Shown here piece after piece: positions 11,806 through 24,063 of a stretch of DNA of 51,395 nt (its first letter is position 1; every line of letters begins with the position of its first letter). This DNA is from Deltaproteobacteria bacterium (GTDB lineage: Bacteria > Myxococcota_A > Polyangia > Haliangiales > Haliangiaceae), in assembly GCA_021413675.1 (NCBI GenBank), contig JAIOQA010000107.1, forward strand, positions 1 to 51,395, in the 5' to 3' direction. The notes beneath the pieces are model-generated. The model saw only the letters and a program-made list of their open reading frames with translations, searched no databases and was not told the DNA's origin. The translations under genes and the position numbers were made by a program.

Positions 11806-12108
11806 ATGTTGCACCAAGCCCTCGTGTCCGATTCGCCCGCCCACGACGCCACCGACGATCAGCCCGCTGGCGAGCGCCCCCCGCGCCTCGACACCAGCCG
11901 GCCGTTCAAGGATCTCAAGCGCCAGATCGTCGACGAGTTCGAGCGGATCTACCTGCTGCACCTGCTCGACCAGCGCTGCAACATCACCGCGGCGATGCGC
12001 TCGTCCGGGCTGTCGCGCCGCCACCTGCGCACGCTCCTGCGCAAGCACGGCCACTACGAGCGGATCGTCCGCGAGCGCATCGCCAAGCTCATGGGAGAGC
12101 TGTCGTGA
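11806..12108 (+). CDS. Orphan Fis-type HTH protein
   Basis: A 100-residue protein with AGGAG seven bases before its ATG. Residues about 40-97 match the C-terminal Fis/HTH_8 DNA-binding domain of sigma-54 activators (LKRQIVDEFERIYLL, then N-ITAAMRSSGLSRRHLRTLLRK), but there is no AAA+ or receiver domain; the first 35 residues look disordered. The stop codon overlaps the GTG of pntAA by four bases, so it is translated with the transhydrogenase. It probably binds DNA as a dimer and may regulate this operon or the upstream cytochrome genes; the target is not evident from the sequence. Confidence 0.82.
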   Translation: MLHQALVSDSPAHDATDDQPAGERPPRLDTSRPFKDLKRQIVDEFERIYLLHLLDQRCNITAAMRSSGLSRRHLRTLLRKHGHYERIVRERIAKLMGELS

Positions 12109-13262
12109 GAATCGGCGTCCCGAAGGAGATCACGCCGCGCGAGCACCGCGTGGCGATCACCCCCGACGCGGTCGCGCGACTCGTCGCCAAGAAGTTCGAG
12201 GTCTCGGTGCAGCGCGGCGCCGGCCACGGCGCGCAGATCACCGACGACGAGTACGCCGCCGCCGGCGCGCAAGTCGAGCCCGACGCCGCAGCGCTCTGGG
12301 CCGCGGGCGATGTGATCGTCAAGGTGCGGCCGCCGACCGACGACGAGGTCGCGCACGTCCGGCCCGGTCAGGCGCTGGTCTCGCTGCTGTACCCGCTGAT
12401 CGATCACGCACGGGTCGCCGCGCTCGCCGATCGCGGCGCGACCGTGCTCGCCGCCGACATGGTGCCGCGCACGACCCTCGCGCAGATGATGGACGTCCTG
12501 TCGTCGCAGGCGACGATCGCGGGCTATCGCGCGGTGCTGCTCGCCGCCGACGCGCTGCCCAAGATCTTCCCGATGCTGATGACCGCCGCCGGCACGATCT
12601 CGCCGTCGCGCGTGCTCGTGCTCGGCGCCGGCGTCGCCGGGCTGCAGGCCATCGCCACCGCGCGCCGGCTCGGCGCGATCGTCGAGGCCTTCGACGTCCG
12701 CAAGGCCGCCAAGGAGCAGGTCGAGTCGCTGGGCGCGCGCTTCATCGAGGTGCCGTCCGAGGAGGACGCGCAGACCGCCGGCGGCTACGCCAAGGAGGTC
12801 TCCGCCGACTACCAGGCGAAGCAGGCCGTGCTCCTGCTCCAGGCCCTCGGCCGCTGCGACGCGGTGATCACCACCGCGCTCATCCCCGGGCGCAAGGCGC
12901 CGATCCTCATCACCGCCGAGATGGTGCAGGCGATGCGCCGCGGCTCGGTGATCGTCGACATGGCCGCCGAACAGGGCGGCAACTGCGCGCTGACCACGCC
13001 CGGCCAGCGCCAGCTCACCGACAACGGCGTGGTCATCGTCGGCGAGATCAACCTGCCCAGCCAGGTCGCGGTCCACGCCAGCCAGATGTACGCGCGCAAC
13101 ATGGAGAAGCTGCTGTTGCACGTCTCGCGCGACGCCGCGCTCACGCTCGATGCCGCCGACGAGATCGTCAAGGGCATGCTGATCGTGCGCGAGGGCATCG
13201 TCGTCCACCCGGCGTGCGCCGCCGCGGTCATCCCCACCAAGGACAAGGAGCTCGCGGCATGA
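12105..13262 (+). CDS. pntAA: NAD(P) transhydrogenase subunit alpha part 1
   Basis: 385 residues from a GTG that overlaps the previous stop (GTGA). The start RIGVPKEI-TPREHRVAITPDAV is the standard N-terminus of the NAD(H)-binding domain I of proton-translocating transhydrogenase, shared with alanine dehydrogenase. The Rossmann motif GAGVAGLQAIATARRLGA with the acidic EAFD strand end binds NAD. The three-subunit arrangement (alpha1, alpha2, beta) is that of Rhodospirillum-type enzymes. With PntAB and PntB it couples hydride transfer between NADH and NADP+ to proton entry, supplying NADPH. Cytoplasmic, peripheral to the membrane subunits. Confidence 0.97.
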   Translation: MRIGVPKEITPREHRVAITPDAVARLVAKKFEVSVQRGAGHGAQITDDEYAAAGAQVEPDAAALWAAGDVIVKVRPPTDDEVAHVRPGQALVSLLYPLIDHARVAALADRGATVLAADMVPRTTLAQMMDVLSSQATIAGYRAVLLAADALPKIFPMLMTAAGTISPSRVLVLGAGVAGLQAIATARRLGAIVEAFDVRKAAKEQVESLGARFIEVPSEEDAQTAGGYAKEVSADYQAKQAVLLLQALGRCDAVITTALIPGRKAPILITAEMVQAMRRGSVIVDMAAEQGGNCALTTPGQRQLTDNGVVIVGEINLPSQVAVHASQMYARNMEKLLLHVSRDAALTLDAADEIVKGMLIVREGIVVHPACAAAVIPTKDKELAA

Positions 13263-13551
13263 GCACCACGCTGATCATGGGTCTGTACGTCTTCGTGCTC
13301 GGCGCCTTCGTCGGATGGCAGGTCCTGTCGAAGGTGCCGCACCTCCTCCACACCCCGCTGATGAGCGCGACCAACGCCATCTCGGGCATCTCGCTGGTCG
13401 GCTCGCTGGTCGCGGCCGGCAGCGACCACGACGTCATGACGACGGTCCTCGGATCGATCGCCGTGACCGCGGCCACGATCAACGTCGTCGGTGGCTTCCT
13501 CATCACCGACCGCATGCTGCGCATGTTCAAGAAGCGCCCGGAGATCGTCCG

Positions 13552-13555
<4 letters not shown>
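13259..13555 (+). CDS. pntAB: NAD(P) transhydrogenase subunit alpha part 2
   Basis: A 98-residue membrane protein whose ATG overlaps the pntAA stop by four bases. It has three hydrophobic helices (about 6-25, 38-55 and 62-85) and the family segment VLSKVPHLLHTPLMSATNAISGI. It forms part of the proton channel domain II of the transhydrogenase together with the membrane half of PntB. The family is usually close to 100 residues, so it is full length. Confidence 0.97.
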
Positions 13556-14952
<1,397 letters not shown>

Positions 14953-14967
14953 GGTCAGCGCCGGGCC

Positions 14968-14986
14968 GGGGCGCATTGCCCGCCCC
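14968..14986 (+). terminator. Possible hairpin after pntB
   Basis: GGGGCG (14968-14973) pairs with CGCCCC (14981-14986) around a 7-base loop, 16 bases after the pntB stop. No T-run follows, and it overlaps the proposed -35 box of the next gene, so it is weak. Confidence 0.25.
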
Positions 14987-15004
14987 TCCCCGAGCGGCTA
15001 TTGT
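14976..15004 (+). promoter_or_regulatory. Sigma-70-type promoter, leaderless, before the ABC ATPase genes
   Basis: TTGCCC (14976-14981), 17 bases, then TATTGT (14999-15004). The hexamer ends 8 bases before the ATG at 15013 and no Shine-Dalgarno is present, so the mRNA would begin at or beside the start codon. Confidence 0.5.
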
Positions 15005-15012
15005 CGCGCGGC

Positions 15013-17062
<2,050 letters not shown>

Positions 17063-17063
<1 letters not shown>

Positions 17064-17088
17064 CTCACCCGCTCGGCGCGAGGTGAGC
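17063..17088 (+). terminator. Hairpin after the ABC ATPase pair
   Basis: GCTCACC (17063-17069) and GGTGAGC (17082-17088) form a perfect 7-base stem with a 12-base loop, starting at the last base of the stop codon. No T-run; candidate terminator or mRNA 3' structure. Confidence 0.4.
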
Positions 17089-17175
17089 GCGGCACGGCGG
17101 GGTGTGCGCCTGTGTCGCTGCGTTTCCCGACTCAAACCGCGCGTCTGTACCGCGACGCGCGCCACCCGCTCGCGA

Positions 17176-17181
17176 TATCCT
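17176..17181 (+). promoter_or_regulatory. -10 hexamer, leaderless start of the receiver-DUF4388 gene
   Basis: TATCCT ends 7 bases before the GTG at 17189; no Shine-Dalgarno is visible. The -35 region has only a partial match (GCGACG, 18 bases upstream). Confidence 0.4.
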
Positions 17182-17188
17182 GATCGCG

Positions 17189-20100
17189 GTGGCGGTCCGC
17201 ATCCTGATCGTCGACGACGACAAGCTGACGCGCTCCGCGCTCGAGGCGCTCCTGCGCCAGGACGCGTTCCTGGCCGGCGCGGGCCTGGAGGTCACGGGCG
17301 CCGGCGATGGCCAGGCCGGCCTCGCCGCGTTCGCGGCCCAGCCGCCCGATGTCGCGGTGGTCGATCTGCTGATGCCGCGCCTCGACGGCTTCGCGACCTG
17401 CAAGGCGATGCGCGACACGCCGGGCGGCGCGGGCGCGGCGCTGGTGATGATGAGCGGCGCCTTCCACGACGGCGCGATCCGCAACCGCATCCAGAGCGAG
17501 CTGGGCGCGAGCTTCTTCGTCAAGCCGTCGCAGCTCAAGGAGCTGACCAAGCACGTCAGCGAGCTCGCGCAGCAGCGCGTGAAGGATCGCGCCAAGCCGC
17601 CGTCGAAGCCGCCGCCGATCTCGCCGCCGATGGATCTGCCCGAGCTCGGGCCGCGCACCGGCGACCTCGCGACCCGGCCGCTGCCGGCGGTGCTGCTCGA
17701 TCTGCAGGAGTCGAGCGTCACGGGCCGGCTCTTGCTGCGGCGCGCGCGCGTCGCCAAGACCGTCGATCTCGCCGATGGCGAGCTGGTCGGCGCGGCGTCG
17801 TCGACGCGCGACGAGACCCTCGGCCACTTCCTGGTCGGCTCGGGCGTGATCACCGACGAGCAGCACCGCTCCGCGGTCGCGCGCGCCGCCCAGCGCGGCG
17901 AGAAGATCGGCGAGGTGCTGGTCGCGATGGGGATCCTGACCGCGGCCAAGCTCGCCGATCAGCTGACCGCGCAGGCCCGCCACAAGCTGGTCCAGGCGCT
18001 GCGCTGGCCGCACGGCGCCTGGCGGTTCGAGCCGCAGACCACCACCGCCTCGCACGATGGCCTGCGCCTGCGCACGATCGACGTCGTGCTCGGCGGCCTG
18101 CGCGACACCTTCGACCCCGAGGTCCTGCCCGACAGCGTCGCGGCGCTCGCCGGCCATCCGCTCGAGCTCACCGATCGCGGCCACCGGCTCGCCGCCGACA
18201 TCCGCCGCTGGTGGGGCGATGGCGTGGTCGCCGCGCTCAAGCCCGGCGTCACGCTCGGCGATCTCGTCGACAGCGGCCTCGATCGCCGCCAGCTCTACGC
18301 CGCGCTCGACGCGCTGGTGCTGGTCGGCGGCCTGATCCCGCGCCTGCCCCAGGTCGGCATGGGCGCGAGCGGCGGCGGCGGCGCCGCCGACGTCAACGAG
18401 TTCAGCGGGCGCGAATCGACGCAGATGTTCATCGCGCGCCGGCTGACCGACACGATGCCCGGCGAGGCCCGCCACCTCTACGAGATGCTGTTCGAGGACT
18501 CGAGCTCGGGCGGCGATCCGGTCGCCGCCGGCAACGTGCCGCTCGATCTCGACGCGCCCCAGGATCTGCTCGACGGCGACTCCGGCGTCATCGACATCGG
18601 CGACGCGGCCGCGCTCGCGTCGGCGAACCTCGATGAAGCCACCGTCGCGCGCCGCGCGCTGTTGCGCGAGTACCTCCGCATCCAGGGCCTCGATCACTAC
18701 GGCGTGCTGCTGGTCGATCGCCGCGCCAACGCCGCCGAGATCGGCGCCGCGCTGGCCGAGCGCCTGTCGAAGTTCTCGCGCGACTTCTACGCGCGGTTCG
18801 AGCTCGGCCGCGACGTCGAGAAGCTCGAGGAGCTGCACGGCGCGTACACCCGGGCCCGCGCGACGCTCCTCGACGACGGTCGCCGCCGCCAGTACGACCG
18901 CGATCAGGCCGGCGGGGATCTCGCCGAGCAGGCGCCCTCGCTCGACGCCGAGCTCGCGTTCCGCGCCGGCGAGGAGCTGCTCGCGCGCAAGCACTTCGCG
19001 AACGCGATCGCGAAGTTCGCGGCCGCCGCCGCCGCCGCGCCCGACGAGGCCGACTACCACGCCGCGCTCGGCTGGGCCCACTGGCTGGCCGGCGGCGCCG
19101 ACGCGCGCGCCGCCGATCTCGCGCGCCCGCACCTCAACCAGGCGCTCGCGATCAACCCGGATCACGCGACCGCGCACGACTACAGCGGCCGCATCGACGC
19201 GACGCTCGGCACCGATGACGCGCTCGCGGTGTTCCACCTCGAGCGCGCGCTCGACATCGATCCCGGCCGGGTCGAGGCGCTGGCCGAGCTCGAGCGCATC
19301 TTCCTGCGCCGCGGCGACGCCCGCCCGCTCGAGCGCCTGTACCGCCGGCTGCTGTATCGCGCGGCCGGGCGCACGCCCGCGATCGAGGCCCGGCTGTGGC
19401 TGCGCCTGGGCGGGCTCGCCCGCGATCACCTCGACGATCTCGTCGGCGCGCGCGCGGCGTTCGCGAACTCGCTGCGCATCGCGCCCGGCGATCCGGTCGC
19501 GACCGCGGCGCTGGCCGACCTCGATCGCCGCACCGATCACGGCGCCGACGCCGACTGGGACGCGCTGCGCGCGCGCTGGCGCAAGGACTACAGCGCCGCC
19601 GCCACCGGCGCGGAGCTGGTCAAGCACGCCGCCGAGACCGGCCGCCACGACGCGAGCTTCCTCGCGGCCTCGGCGCTGGTCGCGATGGGCGAGGCCGACG
19701 CCGACAGCGAGGGCCTCTACCAGCGGTTCCGCCCGCGGTTCGTGGTCCGCGCCCAGCACGCGCTCGGCCTGCCCGAGTGGAGCCAGCTGCGCCACCACGA
19801 CGACTCGCTCGAGATCGGCGCGCTCATCGAGCTGCTCGCACCCGCGGCGCGCGCGCTCATGCCGCTCACCCTCGCCGACCTCGAGCTCGACGAGTCGATG
19901 CAGGTGTCCGAGGTCGATCTGCCGGCGGGCTTCGCGCGCATGCGCGGCTACGTCGCTGGGCTGTTCGCGGTCCAGCCACCCGCGGTCTACGTGCGCTCGG
20001 ATTTCGGCGCGCAGATCCACGTCGGCGCGCTCGATCAGCCGGTGCTGCTCGCCGGCGACGAGGCGCTCACCGCGCCCGAGCGCGGCGAGCTCGCGTTCCG

Positions 20101-20536
20101 GCTGGCGCGGGCCATGACGTACCTCTGGCCCGGTCGCGCCGTCGGCGGCTCGCGCCCGGCGCGGGTACTCAAGCGGGTCGTCCTCGCGGCGTTCGCCGCC
20201 GCCGCGCCGCAGGCCGCGGCCGGCCTGCTCGGCTCGGACAGCGACTCGCAGGCCGCGCAGGCCGCGTTCACCGCGCTCGACGACGAGATCCAGCAGAAGG
20301 CGCGCGCCGTGGTGCTGCGCCTGGTGGCGCGCTCGCCCTCGTTCAACCTGTCCAAGTGGGCGCGCGGCCTGTCCCGCACCGCCGATCGCGCCGGCCTCCT
20401 GGTCTCGGGCGATCTGCCGGCGGCGCGGCGGTTCGCCGTCGAGCACGGCGCCCACGACGACGATCTCGTCGACTTCGCCCTGTCGCCGGCCCACCTCGCG
20501 CTGCGCGCCGAGCTCGGCCTGTCGATCGACGTCTGA
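17189..20536 (+). CDS. Receiver-DUF4388-J-like-TPR signalling protein
   Basis: 1115 residues from a GTG giving VAVRILIVDDDKLTR. Domains in order: CheY-like receiver (about 3-125, with the acidic pair, the D-LLMP phosphoacceptor and the VKP lysine); Pro-rich linker (about 133-153); DUF4388/PATAN-type domain (about 155-280); a variable stretch; a J-domain-like helical segment (about 497-570) that resembles DnaJ (GLDHYGVLLV at its start, LLDDGRRRQYDRD at its end) but lacks the HPD triad; TPR repeats (about 582-785); and a C-terminal region of about 330 residues I do not recognise. DUF4388 proteins with receivers are common in myxobacteria and linked to motility and polarity signalling. Likely a cytoplasmic scaffold switched by phosphorylation; partner kinase unknown. 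Confidence 0.85.
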   Translation: MAVRILIVDDDKLTRSALEALLRQDAFLAGAGLEVTGAGDGQAGLAAFAAQPPDVAVVDLLMPRLDGFATCKAMRDTPGGAGAALVMMSGAFHDGAIRNRIQSELGASFFVKPSQLKELTKHVSELAQQRVKDRAKPPSKPPPISPPMDLPELGPRTGDLATRPLPAVLLDLQESSVTGRLLLRRARVAKTVDLADGELVGAASSTRDETLGHFLVGSGVITDEQHRSAVARAAQRGEKIGEVLVAMGILTAAKLADQLTAQARHKLVQALRWPHGAWRFEPQTTTASHDGLRLRTIDVVLGGLRDTFDPEVLPDSVAALAGHPLELTDRGHRLAADIRRWWGDGVVAALKPGVTLGDLVDSGLDRRQLYAALDALVLVGGLIPRLPQVGMGASGGGGAADVNEFSGRESTQMFIARRLTDTMPGEARHLYEMLFEDSSSGGDPVAAGNVPLDLDAPQDLLDGDSGVIDIGDAAALASANLDEATVARRALLREYLRIQGLDHYGVLLVDRRANAAEIGAALAERLSKFSRDFYARFELGRDVEKLEELHGAYTRARATLLDDGRRRQYDRDQAGGDLAEQAPSLDAELAFRAGEELLARKHFANAIAKFAAAAAAAPDEADYHAALGWAHWLAGGADARAADLARPHLNQALAINPDHATAHDYSGRIDATLGTDDALAVFHLERALDIDPGRVEALAELERIFLRRGDARPLERLYRRLLYRAAGRTPAIEARLWLRLGGLARDHLDDLVGARAAFANSLRIAPGDPVATAALADLDRRTDHGADADWDALRARWRKDYSAAATGAELVKHAAETGRHDASFLAASALVAMGEADADSEGLYQRFRPRFVVRAQHALGLPEWSQLRHHDDSLEIGALIELLAPAARALMPLTLADLELDESMQVSEVDLPAGFARMRGYVAGLFAVQPPAVYVRSDFGAQIHVGALDQPVLLAGDEALTAPERGELAFRLARAMTYLWPGRAVGGSRPARVLKRVVLAAFAAAAPQAAAGLLGSDSDSQAAQAAFTALDDEIQQKARAVVLRLVARSPSFNLSKWARGLSRTADRAGLLVSGDLPAARRFAVEHGAHDDDLVDFALSPAHLALRAELGLSIDV

Positions 20537-20616
20537 CCGGCCGGCGCAACCCTCCGCGGGCCGCGGCAACATCCCCCTGCCGCGATGCGTCGATGAACGT
20601 ATCGCCGCGACGGCGC

Positions 20617-20622
20617 TATAGT
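20617..20622 (+). promoter_or_regulatory. -10 hexamer, leaderless start of small membrane protein gene
   Basis: TATAGT, one mismatch from TATAAT, ends 6 bases before the ATG at 20629. A partial -35 (ATGAAC, 20593-20598) lies 18 bases upstream. Confidence 0.5.
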
Positions 20623-20628
20623 GTCGCG

Positions 20629-21009
20629 ATGGCAGACCGACCCGCCCCGGCCCCCGCGCCGCCGTTGCGCCCGCACACCGATGGGGTGCCCGGGCCATCG
20701 TCGAACTGGTTCGCCGCGCACGTCGCCGGCCTGATCGCGCTGGTGATGGGCGTGGCCGGGTTCGCGGTCGTGTCGCTCACCACGGAGAAGTTCTGGTCGA
20801 CCCCCGACTGGCGCCTCACCGTGCCGATCCTGGTGGCGACCGCCGCCGCCGCCACCGTCTCGATCGTGCGCCGCGAGCGCGCGGTCGCCCTGCCGCTGCT
20901 CGGCGTCGGCCTCGCCGCCGCCGCGGTCGTGCTGGGCTGGTTCCTCATCACCGCGATCGTCGTCGCCGTGACCGCGATCGTGATCCTCCTCCTCAGCCAC
21001 GCGATGTGA
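20629..21009 (+). CDS. Small membrane protein, unknown function
   Basis: A 126-residue protein with a Pro/Ala-rich cytoplasmic N-terminus and about four hydrophobic helices (about 27-50, 63-82 and a long hydrophobic run from about 88 to 124 that can form two). Helices two and three are separated by a basic RRERA loop. No known family is recognised. It lies four bases before the LeuA-like gene and probably shares its transcript. A further in-frame ATG at 20593 exists, but the TATAGT hexamer would then lie inside the gene. Confidence 0.7.
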   Translation: MADRPAPAPAPPLRPHTDGVPGPSSNWFAAHVAGLIALVMGVAGFAVVSLTTEKFWSTPDWRLTVPILVATAAAATVSIVRRERAVALPLLGVGLAAAAVVLGWFLITAIVVAVTAIVILLLSHAM

Positions 21010-21013
21010 CCCC

Positions 21014-22279
<1,266 letters not shown>

Positions 22280-22296
22280 TCAGTAGTGTCCATAAC

Positions 22297-22354
22297 ATCT
22301 CACGCATACAACCATTCAGATTCTCTTAGCATCGAGCTGTTGCGGGCGTGAGAT
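22297..22354 (+). repeat. Long-range inverted repeat in an AT-rich spacer
   Basis: ATCTCACGC (22297-22305) and GCGTGAGAT (22346-22354) are perfectly complementary over 9 bases and enclose 40 bases. The spacer 22280-22340 is visibly richer in A and T than anything else nearby. It could be the 3' structure of the LeuA-like mRNA, an operator, or a structured leader of the 83-residue gene. The right arm lies between a possible -35 (TTGCGG, 22340-22345) and an extended -10 (TGC-TAGGCT, ending 22366). Confidence 0.45.
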
Positions 22355-22378
22355 TGGTGCTAGGCTGGAGCCAACGTC

Positions 22379-22630
22379 ATGTCTTCGAATGCTGGTAACT
22401 GGACGGGCACGCTCGTGGTTCGTCGCGACGTGAAATTCAATGGCCTCAAGGTGTTCTCGGCCACGATGGTCGCGGACCGTGATCAGCTCGGGGAGAAGGT
22501 GACCAACTGGCTCGCCAGCCACCCCCAGTGCAAGTTGACCGACATCGTCGTGACCCAGTCGAGCGACGAGGCCTTCCACTGCGTCGCGATCACCGTCTTC
22601 TACTGGGAAGACGTCCCGGCGCGCCGCTGA
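22379..22630 (+). CDS. Conserved-looking small protein, unknown function
   Basis: 83 residues, GGAG eight bases before the ATG. The sequence alternates strands and one helix (WTGTLVVRRDVKF, LKVFSATMVADRDQLGEKVTNWL, then KLTDIVVTQSSDEAFHCVAITVFYW), suggesting a compact alpha/beta cytoplasmic domain; there is no signal peptide or membrane helix. Codon use and lack of shadow-frame character argue that it is real. I recognise no family. Its unusual AT-rich upstream region with an inverted repeat suggests specific regulation. Confidence 0.7.
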   Translation: MSSNAGNWTGTLVVRRDVKFNGLKVFSATMVADRDQLGEKVTNWLASHPQCKLTDIVVTQSSDEAFHCVAITVFYWEDVPARR

Positions 22631-22709
22631 TCACCCTGCCGCGCCACGCGCTGCGCTCGCGCATCACGCGCCGGGTGCGGCGCTGCGCGACACGCGGCGC
22701 GCGAATCAC

Positions 22710-22727
22710 CGTCACCGTCCGGTGACG
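22710..22727 (+). repeat. 18-base palindrome upstream of serC
   Basis: CGTCACCG-TC-CGGTGACG is a perfect 8+8 inverted repeat with a 2-base centre, 88 bases before the serC start. The tiny centre fits an operator better than a terminator hairpin. The rest of 22631-22815 shows only GC-rich spacer. Confidence 0.35.
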
Positions 22728-22815
22728 ACCGCGGTACGGCCCGCGCGCGCTGTGCTGGCAACGAACCGCGGCGCCTGGCCTCGCTAGCGACGCACGCTTG
22801 CGCTTAGATCGGCGC

Positions 22816-23901
22816 ATGCGGAAGTTCAACTTCTCGTCCGGGCCGTCGGTCCTGCCCGAGCCGGTGCTGCGCAAGGCGCAGGTCGCGGTCTGGGACTGGG
22901 ACGACACCGGCATCGGGATCCTCGAGCACAGCCATCGCGGCCCCGAGTTCACGGCGCTGTGCGAGCGCGCCGAGCGGCTGGTCCGCGAGGTCGGCGACGT
23001 GCCCGACGAGTACGCCATCCTGTTCCTGCAGGGCGGCGCGTCGGCGCAGTTCCACATGGTGCCGATGAACTTCCTCGCCGCCGGCGCCACCGCCGACTAC
23101 TGCGTCACCGGCACGTGGGGCCAGAAGGCCATCGGCGAGGCCAAGAAGCTCGGCCAGGTCCACGTCGCGTGCTCGAGCGAGGCGTCGAACTTCGCGGCGA
23201 TCCCCTCCGCCGACGAGGTCCATTGGTCGAGCGCGCCGGTCTACGGCCACTTCACCAGCAACGAGACGATCCACGGCGTGCAGTGGGCCGCGCCGCCGCC
23301 GCCGCCGCCGGGCGGCGCGCCGCTCATCTGCGATGCGTCGTCGGATCTGTTCAGCCGTCCGCTCGAGATCAGCCGCTACGGCATGGTCTACGCCGGCGCG
23401 CAGAAGAACCTCGGCCCGTCGGGCACCGTGCTCGCGCTCGCGCGCAAGGACCTGATCGAGCGCGGCTCGCGCGCGCTGCCGACGATGCTGCAGTACCGGA
23501 CCTGGGCCAGCGATCACTCGCTCTACAACACGCCGCCGACCTTCGGCATCTACCTGGTCGCCGAGGTCCTCGAGTGGGTGCGCGCCGAGGGCGGCATCGC
23601 CGCGATGCAGGCGCGCGCGGTCGAGCGCGCCTCGCTCGTCTACGACTTCCTCGATCAGAGCCGCCTGTTCCACGGCCACGCGCGCGCCGACAGCCGGTCG
23701 CTCATGAACATCACGTTCCGCGCGACCACGCCCGCGCTCGAGGCCGAGTTCCTCGCCGGCGCCGACGCCCTCGGCCTCGCCAACCTCAAGGGCCACCGCT
23801 CGGTCGGCGGCATGCGCGCCAGCATGTACAACGCGTTCCCGGTCGCTGGCGCCCGCGCCCTCGTCGAGTACCTCGACGAGTTCGAGCGCGCGCATCGCTA
23901 G
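22816..23901 (+). CDS. serC: Phosphoserine aminotransferase
   Basis: 361 residues beginning MRKFNFSSGPSVLPEPVL, the standard SerC start. It transfers an amino group between glutamate and 3-phosphohydroxypyruvate in serine synthesis (also used for pyridoxal phosphate). Visible family features are LQGGASAQFHMVPMNFL (71-87), the PLP lysine K197 in YAGAQKNLGPSG, and RSVGGMRASMYNAF near the C-terminus. Length is normal. One oddity is a run of six prolines (about 160-165) in a surface loop before LICDASSD. No other serine-pathway gene is adjacent. The ATG lacks a ribosome site; TTAGAT lies 6 bases upstream. Confidence 0.96.
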   Translation: MRKFNFSSGPSVLPEPVLRKAQVAVWDWDDTGIGILEHSHRGPEFTALCERAERLVREVGDVPDEYAILFLQGGASAQFHMVPMNFLAAGATADYCVTGTWGQKAIGEAKKLGQVHVACSSEASNFAAIPSADEVHWSSAPVYGHFTSNETIHGVQWAAPPPPPPGGAPLICDASSDLFSRPLEISRYGMVYAGAQKNLGPSGTVLALARKDLIERGSRALPTMLQYRTWASDHSLYNTPPTFGIYLVAEVLEWVRAEGGIAAMQARAVERASLVYDFLDQSRLFHGHARADSRSLMNITFRATTPALEAEFLAGADALGLANLKGHRSVGGMRASMYNAFPVAGARALVEYLDEFERAHR

Positions 23902-23906
23902 CCTCG

Positions 23907-23943
23907 CGCCGCGGGTTGATGGCCGCGCCCCTCACCCGCGGCG
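23907..23943 (+). terminator. Hairpin after serC
   Basis: CGCCGCGGGT (23907-23916) pairs perfectly with ACCCGCGGCG (23934-23943), loop 17 bases, six bases after the serC stop. A strong GC stem without a T-run; candidate terminator. Confidence 0.45.
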
Positions 23944-24027
23944 TCGGTTCGCGGCGCGGATGATGGCAACCGGCTACACCCGCGCGCACCGCAGCATCGG
24001 CACGCGCTGCAGCTGTAAGCGCCATCA

Positions 24028-24056
24028 TCGACGCGCGCCTGCCGCGCTCGTACGAT
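24028..24056 (+). promoter_or_regulatory. Sigma-70-type promoter, leaderless, before TolB-like lipoprotein
   Basis: TCGACG (24028-24033), 17 bases, TACGAT (24051-24056), ending 7 bases before the ATG at 24064. Because the hexamer overlaps the alternative ATG at 24055, it favours 24064 as the true start. Confidence 0.45.
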
Positions 24057-24063
24057 GCGGACG

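Noticed and set aside
14959..14999. Sigma-54 site before the ABC ATPase genes (TTGCC at 14976)
   Set aside because: No GG at the -24 position; a sigma-70 -35 box at the same bases fits better.
18680..18900. A working DnaJ co-chaperone domain in the receiver-DUF4388 protein
   Set aside because: The HPD motif is missing, so only a J-like fold is claimed.
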